In this document: positions 22,815 through 31,717 of the stretch, one piece after another
Layout of the letters: every line of letters begins with the position of its first letter
Numbering within the stretch: position 1 is the stretch's first letter
Assembly: GCA_001970855.1 (NCBI GenBank)
Contig: LSSN01006061.1
Span: 1-44,994, forward strand
DNA length: 44,994 nucleotides
Reading direction: 5' to 3'
Source of the DNA: Smittium culicis
Lineage: Eukaryota > Kickxellomycota > Harpellomycetes > Harpellales > Legeriomycetaceae
Translations under genes and position numbers: made by a program
The notes under the pieces: model-generated
Database searches by the model: none
The model's input: only the letters and a program-made list of their open reading frames with translations
What the model was told of the DNA's origin: nothing

Positions 22815-24581
22815 ATGGTTCAGCTCCTTGTTTTGTCGGGCTTGCCTTGCTCTGGCAAGACCGTTTTTACTTCGGCTCTGACTCTCTTTTTTAAGGTTAG
22901 TCGCTGTATACTTTTTTTTTATATTCATTTTAACCCCTTCTTCATTAATCTTTATTTTCCCACAATTAACACATACACTTAAAAAATAAAAAAAAACCAC
23001 CTCTTTCCACATTAATAGGATTGGGTCCGAGTAAGCCGGGACGACAATTCTCCAAAATCTAAATGTGTGCAGGATGCAAAAGAAGCCCTTCTTTCTGTAA
23101 GCCTACATCCCATACTTTCCTTTAGAATTTCTCAGTTTGACCAAGTTGCTTTAAATTTTTTGTTCATTTATATTAGGGTAAAAACGTCGTTATTGACGCT
23201 GTAAACTATAATGAAGCTGAACGAAACATATACGTGAAAATGGCATTGTCTATTTATATCCCCGTCGATTCACTGTTCTTCGATTCACCTTGCAAAGTAC
23301 TCGCTCATTTTCTTTTTTTTTATTTACTTTGTATCTACAATTTATAACAATACAACCAATACATGTTTATTTTTCTAAAATTGTTTCTGATTTTAAAAGA
23401 TTTGTAAAACAAGAGTATCTAAACGAACGCACCACCACACTGGAATAACTGGATCTTTCGGCGTTGAAGTGGTTTCGAGAATCGATAGAGTATTTATAAA
23501 ACCTACGACGTACGAAGGCTTCAGATTCTGCATTTCCATGTCAAAGTTCGTATCTATGCATTTCGAAACTATCGTTGAATCCGATGTTTACAACAAGAAT
23601 TGTTTAGACAAAATCTTGGCTGATGTCGGGTACCCGCCAATACCCGGAAGCGTCTCAACTATCTGCGATAACTCCGCTCTGAATTCAGTCAAAAATGATT
23701 CAAAGATATTCTCCTCTTCAAAGCACAACATACACCAAATCGATGTCGAAGTTGACATCATAGAAAACAATAAACCTAGCTGCAATAACACTGATTATTC
23801 CCGCTTCGAATCCTTCTACAAGAGCACATCGATTCCTGAAGAGAGGCAAGCTGCTAAAAAATCCTGCGGAAATAGCTGTGAATGCTCTTCTGGGCCTGCC
23901 GCCTGCAGAAGCATCCCTGAGCACATCCATTCTTGCAATGTAGCGGACAGTGGTTTCGGCAAGTTTGAAGAAACTAGCAGCAACTACAAAGACAGCATGA
24001 ACTTTCACCATATCAACCAGCAGCAACTACACGAAAAAAAAGCATCCAACTCGCAAAACAACACCAGCATGTACTTTAAAAAATTTACCAGCACAAGTGA
24101 CAAACACAACTCCGAAATGGGGATCAATGAACGGATAAACAAGTTCAGTCTCGATTCGAGCGAAACCAAACCTATATTTAGAGCATTCTCATGCGGCTGC
24201 TCGAACAACGACCAGCACTGCGCAAATTGCGAAGCTCATAAAAATATCAACCATGAATTTATAAAAACAAGCACCAATGCCCGCCATAACACTGACCAAT
24301 ACATCAACAGGAACTCTGGTATCTCAAGAAACATAGAACAGAAATCGAAATTCACCTTTGAATCCCAATTCAAAAACAACAACGGCTCAACCAACTGGTC
24401 GCACCCGCCCTTCACCTCACACTTTCATGACAACAATAACGCATCCGTAGGGCTTGGCCATACCTCTTTTAACGTTAAATTCGGTATCGACAGCTTCAAA
24501 GACAAACTAACCTCAAACTCGCCTTTCACATCTTCATTTAATTCCGATCTTGATAAAAAATTCAAAAATTTCTTTGACTAA
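22815..24581 (+). CDS. PNKP-type polynucleotide 5'-kinase-like P-loop protein with Cys-rich tail
   Basis: Four exons (22815-22895, 23019-23096, 23177-23296, 23400-24581) join in phase to 486 residues. The N-terminus has a Walker A motif, SGLPCSGKT (8-16). It is followed by VSRDDN (33-38), the position of the catalytic Asp in T4-Pnk/PNKP kinases, then EALLSGKNVVIDAVNYNEAE, matching the 'ETALKQGKRVAIDNTN' region of PNKP, and an Arg/His-rich lid (KTRVSKRTHHH). GVEVVSRIDRVFIKPTTYEGF resembles the end of the PNKP kinase domain. The phosphatase half and the FHA domain found in animal PNKP are missing. Residues of about 180-486 are Ser/Asn-rich with clusters CGNSCECSSG and CGCSNNDQHCANCEAH that could bind metal. 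A role in DNA or RNA 5'-end repair is inferred from the fold. KTI12-like P-loop proteins share the GLPxSGKT start, but the later motifs fit PNKP better. Confidence 0.7.
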
Positions 24582-25197
24582 ATATTTACCCAACTACTAA
24601 CTTTTTTATAAAAAAAAAAAATAAAGAAAGCGATACATCCCCCCCCCCCCTCTTTCTCGAATCTCAGCAATTCGTCCTTTCCTCCCTCTATCCTTGTTAC
24701 AAGCTAATTTAATCATCATAAATTTTTTCAAAAGTATATTTCTTTTTTTTTTTTTTTATAGCCTAGCTTTTTCTCTTTTTAGTTTCTGTATATATCCCTT
24801 CTATTTTTTTTTGTTTAGTTGCTCAGAATTTTTTAGCAATAATTTTTCATCTTACATTGCACTGAATAATTAAGCGTATAATAAATAGTTTGAACTTCAG
24901 ATTAGTTATAATATCGCCTCATCCAATTTCTAAATTATGGGTTTGTGTCTGATCTCGATATAGCTTAAATTTATCACCAAGTCGTAATAGCCTGATATTT
25001 AGAACTAGTTAAAAAAATTACGTTATCTCTTTTTTAAGTAGAAGAGTAAGAAAAAAATAATGTGTGTGTTTTTTTTTATTGAGATTTGATGTATAATAAA
25101 GTAAAGTTATTAAAGAAATAGAGTTATTAGTTTTGATCTCTTTGCGAGTTTTTTTTTTTTTTTTCAAAACAAGTTTAATAAAAACAAAAAAAGAAAA
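24582..25197. other. Convergent spacer PNK-like gene / RPT6
   Basis: Holds the 3' ends of two convergent genes. A run of 12 C at 24639-24650 and several poly-T and poly-A runs are the only notable features; no gene or RNA was recognised. Confidence 0.6.
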
Positions 25198-26766
25198 TTA
25201 TTTGAACAGTTTCTGTAAAGAGACATTGTATTCGGAATCCTTCTTCATGACTTTAGATACTGCCATTTCAAAATCTTCTTGAGTAACATGAACTCTGCGC
25301 TCTCTCAGAGCATACATACCAGCTTCTGTACACACTCCTTTGACTTCTGCTCCACTAGCACCATTCATTCTTTTTGCTATTTTTACTAGATCAATTCCTC
25401 TAGTCAAATTCATTTTACGCGAGTGAATTTTCAAAATGTCGGCTCTAGCAATTTCATTTGGAGGTGGGAATTCGATTTTTCTGTCAATCCTTCCTGGTCT
25501 CAATAAGGCAGAATCCAAAATATCAATTCTATTAGTAGCCATTATTACTTTAATGTCCTGAGAAGGCTCGAACCCGTCAAGTTGATTCAAAAGTTCAAGC
25601 ATAGTTCTTTGAACTTCACTATCGCCACCGCCTGAGCCTGATTCGCCTCTAGAGGAACCAATTGAATCGATTTCGTCCATAAAAATAATAGAAGGTGCGT
25701 GTTTTCTGCAAAAAAATTTACAGATAAAAATGGTTATGTATTTTATAGCAAAGGAAAGGGCAGTAATTGAATTGAAAACTTAAAAGTTATTTTGGTAAGC
25801 AAAAGTAAAAAAATATCAAGTTACCTTGCCATAACGAATAACTCTCTAACCATTCTACTACCTTCACCGATATATTTCTGTACAAGCTCAGAGCCTGATA
25901 CACGGATGAAGCTACATTCGGTATGATGAGCTACAGCTCTTGCCAAAAGAGTTTTACCTGTTCCTGGAGGTCCGTACAGCAAAACACCTTTTGGTTGCGC
26001 AATACCCAGCGCTTCAAATAGTTCAGGATGTTTGACTGGGAGCTCAATAACTTCTTTAATTTCTTTTATTTGGTTATCCAAACCACCTACCATATCATAA
26101 GTTGAATCTGGCACCTTTTCAACCATCATCAAGCTTACCAAAGGATCAACATTGCTAGGAAGAACTTTGTGTAGTAAATAAGAATCAGATCGTAGAGCTA
26201 CACGAGTCGATGTGGTTAATTTATTGACGTCAATATCTGGAGCTACATCAACCAAGTACTTTCCTTCTGGTTGAATCTAGTTTTCAAGTTATTATTTTAG
26301 GAAAGAAGGTATATTTACTTTAATATAATGCACATTAAAATATTATAGATAAAATATAGTAATAATTGAAGCTTTGGAATAAATACCTTAACCAAGACTT
26401 TATTTTTCCCCATTACTTTGACGACTTCACCGACAGATGAGCCAGGTTCCTGTAACAAACCAAGCTCCTCCTTTAATAGCCGAACTAGTAAATGGTTAAA
26501 AGAAAGACCGATATAAAATTATCTTTAAGATGAGTTTAGTTAAAAGAATGGTATATATTTAGTTTATAAAAACTACCTTTGGAATTTAGAGCATTTCTTT
26601 GAGCTTCGAGACGCTTTAGATTGTTTGTTTTGTCAACAATCAAATGTTCAGCATCTCTTATTTTGCTGAGATAATAATCTCTGATTTCAGATCGCTCACC
26701 CTCATTGTTGGACGAATTTATTTGTGATATATTTAAATCGCTTGAATTGATTGCAACTTCTGCCAT
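25198..26766 (-). CDS. RPT6: 26S proteasome regulatory ATPase Rpt6 (PSMC5)
   Basis: On the minus strand four exons (26766-26577, 26484-26387, 26276-25825, 25705-25198) encode 415 residues, close to the 405-406 typical of Rpt6. An N-terminal coiled coil (about 28-80, [20 protein letters not shown] then [20 protein letters not shown]) leads to an OB-fold ([20 protein letters not shown]). The AAA+ domain has Walker A GPPGTGKT (198-205), the pore-loop region [12 protein letters not shown], Walker [10 protein letters not shown] (253-261), and the second region of homology with [33 protein letters not shown] and the [20 protein letters not shown] stretch are diagnostic of Rpt6 among the six Rpt proteins. 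It unfolds ubiquitinated substrates in the base of the 19S particle. The C-terminus ends LFK, near the LWK of animal Rpt6, which docks on the 20S ring. Introns are phase 1, 0 and 2. Confidence 0.96.
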
Positions 26767-27540
26767 CTTAATATTGATTGATTTGTTAAAGATGTATTTA
26801 TAAAGTTTTTAGCATTAAGGTGGCTAATATAACAAAATTCCTCCAAACTTTTATATTATGAACTTCAATTCTCATATACCATCTTATAATTGGCTTCTAT
26901 GAATAAACCCACTCCATTGGCTAGATTTGATATAACGTCATTCATTACAATCTATTGGCTAAATTATTGTTTTTAAATTCAACTGAGCTAGGATTTGTGA
27001 ACGAATGAAATTTCAATTTTAAGGTATAGAATTTAAGATTTGGCGAATAAGCGGAGTATAATACCATAAATATAAATGGCTAACTACCAATAAAAACATC
27101 TTTTTTTTTTCGTTTAACTTTGCCAAACTTGGACTTTTATACAATTATTATTCACATTATAACTAATTCTTGAATCGTATTATTATACTATCCCATATAT
27201 ATCATAGAGTGAACCTTCGACTTAGCAAAAAGAAATGAAAAATATATTATTCAGTAGAGAGGGGACGCATTAAGTGTTATCATCTTATTTAATAAAGCTA
27301 AACCGAAAGTATGTAGCCAACAAAGTTAAAATAAATGAAATGAACTGAAATGAACTGAAATTAAAAAAAAAAAAAGCAGTATATGATATAGACTTTGAAT
27401 TATGCTGTAGTTATATCATTTTCATTATTTCTTTCTCAGGGGTACTAAACCAGCATAAATATTTTCATACTAAATTGTTTTTACCTAAGAATAGTTAAAA
27501 TTTTGTCTCCCTTCAAAATATTAAACGATGTAATAATAAA
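26767..27540. other. RPT6 upstream region and left flank of retroelement relic
   Basis: The first 200-300 bp upstream of RPT6 (read leftward from 26767) contain TTTATAAA near 26795 and several ATTGG/CCAAT pentamers at about 26892-26970. From about 27207 onward lie blocks that recur near 29.7-29.9 kb (see the repeat entries), and an ATGAACTGAA microsatellite at about 27333-27360. Confidence 0.5.
27207..27394. repeat. Left flanking repeat of the retroelement relic, order A-B
   Basis: Block A, GAGTGAACCTTCGACTTAGC at 27207-27226, and block B, from ATTAAGTGTTATCAT (27269-27283) through a poly-A run to ATGATATAGACT (27383-27394), both recur in diverged form to the right of the relic. The B copies differ by several small indels. 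Confidence 0.65.
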
Positions 27541-27542
27541 AT

Positions 27543-28119
27543 GAAGCTTTAGCTCCTGTAAGTCATGACCAAGACAATACATTGGCTGTAAATGTTATAG
27601 AAACTCCTATTAGAAAAGCAGATCAACCAGGAGCCAAGAGACACAACTGTGAATTCAAGAATTCTTCTATCACTCACCTCTGACCAAAGAAGAACGTAAG
27701 ATTACAATACAATTTTCCCCCGATTCCAGTTCAATGAACTACAATCTACCACCTCTAAAAGAATCGCCATAGATCGAGATGAAGAAGGTAAGGTCTGTAT
27801 TGTTTTAATCGAGATATCACCTGTTCAAGCGACCACTGAAATCATATCCACACTTGCGTACGCAATGAAATTTGGAGGAAATACTTCCCCAGAACTGCTC
27901 TGAATAATCATAAAATTTTGGTCGCACTTCTTGAAGACCAATATTTGGCATCGGGCGACTTCTTTCGCGTCAGTACACAATCCAGAAGACGCTTCGAGAA
28001 GGCTTACTACTCAGCCTGAACTTTTTCTGTCTGATGAGGCATTCGATACACTGTACTCCATGCATGGCCTACACGGAGTGAATCCATTTGCCTCCTGGAA
28101 AAACAAGAAAGAGGATTGA
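27543..28119 (+). pseudogene. ORF1 (gag-like) remnant of the DIRS-like element
   Basis: Coding pieces lie in shifting frames: 27543-27682 ends in a stop. 27677-27772 reads PLTKEERKITIQFSPDSSSM and YNLPPLKESP, similar to a phrase common in ORF1 of zygomycete DIRS-like elements (LT.EER..I...P....Y.PP). 27778-27903 follows, then 27903-28019 with ILVALLEDQYLASGDFFRVS, and 27931-28119 in another frame with LFLSDEAFDTL. At least three frame changes and several stops are needed, so no product is expected. Confidence 0.5.
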
Positions 28120-28639
28120 CACTACAGCATATATATCAACAGCATAGCTATGAGATATAATTCGGTTGGGGTAAAATTGATTGAGTTAATATATCCTTAC
28201 TCACGCCCACCTCAGAATATGATAGCGTAAACCGTACAGAAGGTGCACAGGCAACGAATAAAGATGACTTTAGTGACACCAATCTTAAAATCAGCCACAT
28301 TGATTGAGGATCTGATTTCCCCCTCTGGGCCCCAACCTCTAATACTGCAAGCAAAAAGGGTAGTTCCAGATCCCAAAAACTAGAATTATACACTCTAGGA
28401 AAACAAGAACAGTAGCTTGATGGCGTGGACGATCAGTGGCGTTTCTTCAAATTCCAAGGTCTTGGGAATCATACCGTTTACTTTATCCTTTCAAATTAAC
28501 GACGTTTCAGACGTAGTTGGATGATAAATTTCTATCTAACAGCGCTTTATAGACTGAATAATATCAACGACATTACTATATCCATTCAAGATCACAATTA
28601 ATCAACTTTCTGGCTCAGATCTATACTGTGTAAAAGTTA

Positions 28640-29405
28640 AAATATGGGTATATAAAGGTTTACAAATACGCGTTGCAAAAGCTAACAGAAATCTCTGCAG
28701 AATTATCGAGCCACCCGATACTTGACGAGTTTACTATGACATTTTATAAAGCACCAATTTTATCTTTTGGCATGCCTATCCTAGATAAAACACGAGTATT
28801 GGATAATTTTGAAGAGTGAAGTTCCACGTCTGATCTCACAGTCAAGAGACTAATAGCCAAGTTATGTTGGCTTCTGCCAGTAACCAGATTCCTAAGGCCG
28901 AGCGATACAAATAAGATCGACGAAGAGCGAATCCACGTTACTCATGGGGTGCCAAATTTAGTTATTGTGACTCCCAAAGAAAAGAGCGTGGGCCGAAAAA
29001 TATATTATCTCCTCAAATAGCTCTTCAAAAAGACCCAGTTCAATTTTAAGTACTGGCGTACTCAGTTTGTAAGGAATCGTAGAATATACCCATTTAGCGA
29101 CTACACATATTAACAATAGCAACTGTGTTTTAAACAGACTTTAATTGATTTTCAACAACAAGAAAAAACCTAATTATGTAGATAACATTTATAAATAAAA
29201 AATACCAATATTCGAATTAATGATCCGCGGCCTGAAGGCACCAATAGCCAATGGTAGAGTGATCGTAACAAAATTAGCGGCTATCTCAGGGCAATCAGCT
29301 GAAGAAATAGATTTTCACGCGTTTTTTTTTTACTATACAATCATCAATTCATATTATCAACTCACAAGAAATTCCTCGAATAGCTATATTGAGTCGATAA
29401 AATAA
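28640..29405 (+). pseudogene. Tyrosine recombinase remnant of the DIRS-like element
   Basis: One frame runs from 28640 to a stop at 29018-29020, broken once by TGA at 28817-28819. It contains LIAKLCWLLPVTRFLRPSD, then NKIDEERIHV and VIVTPKEKSVGRKI, the pattern of DIRS-like recombinases around the first catalytic Arg. A damaged stretch follows. At 29220-29405 another frame gives VIVTKLAAISGQSAEEIDFH and YYQLTRNSS, which resembles the C-terminal 'LA..SG...DDI..H....YYRL' part with the nucleophile tyrosine. Two disabling changes and a degraded middle make it a pseudogene. Confidence 0.6.
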
Positions 29406-29413
29406 TTTGGAGT
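29400..29413. repeat. Target-site duplication, left copy
   Basis: AAATAATTTGGAGT directly precedes the poly-T start of the SINE-like insertion and is repeated perfectly at 29561-29574, directly after the insertion. Confidence 0.85.
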
Positions 29414-29560
29414 TTTTTTTTTTTTAGAGAGTTTATTAAACATAATTTAAAATTATACAAAAACTAATAAAAAAATATTTAAAAAGTTAAAAAATATTAA
29501 TAAAAATAATTTTTCAACCGACCCCCCTCCGCCGCTCTAGCAGCTCCATACCCACTGGGC
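29414..29560 (-). mobile_element. SINE-like insertion (147 bp) with A tail and 14-bp TSD
   Basis: Read on the minus strand, the element starts GCCCAGTGGGTATGGAGCTG at 29560. It has a GC-rich head of about 45 bp, continues with a very AT-rich body and ends in 12 A (plus-strand T at 29414-29425). The head contains CCCAGTGGG and, roughly 35-40 bp on, CGGTTGAAAAAT, in positions where tRNA-derived SINEs have A and B boxes of the pol III promoter. The match to consensus is loose. Both sides carry AAATAATTTGGAGT. An A tail plus a target-site duplication is the signature of LINE-mediated retroposition. The insertion sits within ten bases of the end of the recombinase remnant. Confidence 0.65.
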
Positions 29561-29574
29561 AAATAATTTGGAGT
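29561..29574. repeat. Target-site duplication, right copy
   Basis: Perfect copy of AAATAATTTGGAGT, next to the GCCC head of the SINE-like insertion. Confidence 0.85.
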
Positions 29575-29668
29575 AATTTAATATTTTACTTCTCTGATGT
29601 ATAATATTAGAATTTATCGAACTCTTTAGAGAGAATATTGATTCATATATTACGAGGAGACGAGAAAT

Positions 29669-29876
29669 ATTAAGTGTTATCATATCATTGGAAAAAACTA
29701 AATCGAAAACCAATAAAATTTAAGTAATGAAATAGACAAAAAAAAAAATTATGATATAGACTGTAAAGTGCATTTGAGTGATAAAATTATCATCTTAAGA
29801 AAATGTAAATTGGATATGATCAGTCAGATTTAATATTTATCTTCTTCCATGGAGTGAATCTACGACTGAGAAAAAA
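29669..29876. repeat. Right flanking repeat of the retroelement relic, order B-A
   Basis: Block B (ATTAAGTGTTATCAT at 29669-29683, poly-A, ATGATATAGACT at 29751-29762) and block A (GAGTGAATCTACGACTGAG at 29852-29870) match the left flank in the same orientation but in swapped order. The two core B motifs are exactly 2400 bp apart. Confidence 0.65.
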
Positions 29877-31717
29877 TAAAAGAAAAAAATTTAAAAAAAA
29901 TGCAAAAAAAAAAAAAAACTATCTGAAAGAAAGAATGAATAAGACTGATGAATAGAGCTCTTATCTATTAGAAATTGATATTTTTTTGAGCACAAAGATA
30001 AAAATTTTAATCAAAAAATCAATTTCAAGAAAATCATAAAAATTTAATTTAAATTTAGATACTAAATTTCTTAGAAAAGAGATCAAGCTAACTATATATG
30101 GATACAATATATAATTTTTATACGAAAAATGCTTTAGTTCTCTCTCGAATTTTAATGATAAAATTTTTTATAATTATTATTATCTTTTATAAATAACTAA
30201 TACTTCAGTCTGAATAAAAAAAGTAAATAGCTTCGAAGTATGTGCAAAAATCATATAGAAAACTTAAATCTCATAAATTAACAAAGCTAAAACATTGATT
30301 TGAACTTAAAACATTATTTACATTATAAAATTTAGCTCAAAAATTCTTGGAACAAAGATTAGGACTTAAACACGATTAAGAAATTAAAAAAAATTTTCTC
30401 TAAATTTTCATAAACATTAGCTAAAAAATATAATCACGCCTTAAAAGCTTCAGTGTATATATTTCTTATACACTAAATTAAATCCTTAATCGAAAATAAA
30501 GGTAGTGTTACGTGTAAAACTACCACGTCTATTCAAACTATAAAATTATTGGAGAGAATATATAAATAAAACAAATTAAATGTGTCTATAACGAGATAAA
30601 GACTAGAAATAAACAATTAAACAGTCATTTTATGCGTTTTATATTTTTGTGGAAGTGTTAGATATTAAAATCGATAGTATAAATCATAATTGTTTTTAAT
30701 TTTTGGCTTTGGAAATTTGCTATTCTAAAATTTTTTTAAATGAATTAATTTTTTGATATAAATAAAATTATTACAAAGATATATATTTATGGAAGACTCT
30801 GAACGAAGAAAGTTCATTGTTGCAGCTTAAAATCAAAGACTTTAATACTCATAAATTGTTGATATAATTGGGGGAATTAAATAGCAATATTGATTTTTCT
30901 ATCCACTTATTTCACTTTAAAAGTATTATTTAATAAAATTAATTCTAGATTTTCTTTATTGTATCTTTACTAATTATATATTTTCATACACTGAAACTCT
31001 TAACGCATGATAGTTCTCACTTCATAAAGAGAACCCCCCTCCCCCAATGTATACTTAATATATCGAGCCAATGAACAGTGAGTATTGAGCTACTTACTAG
31101 GCTGTGAATAATAAATTGAAATATATATTATTTTTATTTAGATTTTTTTTATAGCTTTAATTTATTTTTAAATTATATATGAGAAGATTTTTATATATTA
31201 AAGTTATCTTTCAGAGCTAGCTAAATATAAATAAATTTAACGTCATTTAAAGATTTAGAATCAGCCGATTTTTTTTAAAAAATATTAGAATGAACATTTA
31301 TATACATTCTGTTATTAACGCATTTTTAAAAAAGGCTGTGTGTTTACTTTCTCAATAACATCATAGAATTATCTGGTTATTAGTTAAACCAATGAAGAAA
31401 CTCCTTCGATTCACATAATTCATTAGCAAATAGAGCGCAGTTTGATTTTGGTAATTTTATTCGCGTATAAAAGGCGATAAAATTTATACTTTTTGATCAG
31501 CTTAGTAGAAAACTACAATGCGAGTAAAAGTTAATTATTATTAAAGAATGTTGGAATCCACCCGCTCATCACCTGGTATTTTTTATAAATTTATCTGTGA
31601 AGATTTCAAGTTTTCCCAGATAAATTTTACTTGAAATGTACGCATTGAGATTTAAAACGAGTAAAAGAAAGATCATAAAGTAAGATATTGTACAGTTTAT
31701 TCTATTTAATTATAAGT
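29877..31717. other. AT-rich gene desert
   Basis: About 1.8 kb of extremely AT-rich sequence with no open frame of note. A short C-rich patch at about 31027-31040 is the only compositional break. I see no tRNA, repeat array or conserved protein fragment here. Confidence 0.5.

Larger units (their letters stand above)
27541..29405 (+). mobile_element. Decayed DIRS-like tyrosine-recombinase retrotransposon
   Basis: A 1.9-kb island with coding-like composition but many stops and frameshifts. Its pieces run in the order of a DIRS/PAT-type element: a gag-like ORF1 remnant (27543 to about 28119), a short unrecognisable middle section where the reverse transcriptase would be (about 28380-28620), and a tyrosine recombinase remnant (28640-29405). 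Intact DIRS elements are 4-6 kb, so much of the reverse transcriptase/RNase H part seems deleted. The family call rests on recognition of the recombinase phrases (FLRPSD..KID, PKEK, HAF..YY.LTR) and is not verified by search. Confidence 0.6.

Noticed and set aside
22815..22895. KTI12 (Elongator-associated) identity for the P-loop gene
   Set aside because: The first exon alone looks like KTI12, but the next three exons follow the PNKP kinase pattern (RDD, GK.VVIDAVN, Arg-rich lid, T..EGF).
26817..26828. Possible proteasome control element (PACE) upstream of RPT6
   Set aside because: AAGGTGGCTAAT differs by one base from GGTGGCAAA, is in one copy and opposite to the gene. The element is known mainly from Saccharomycotina, so chance is likely.
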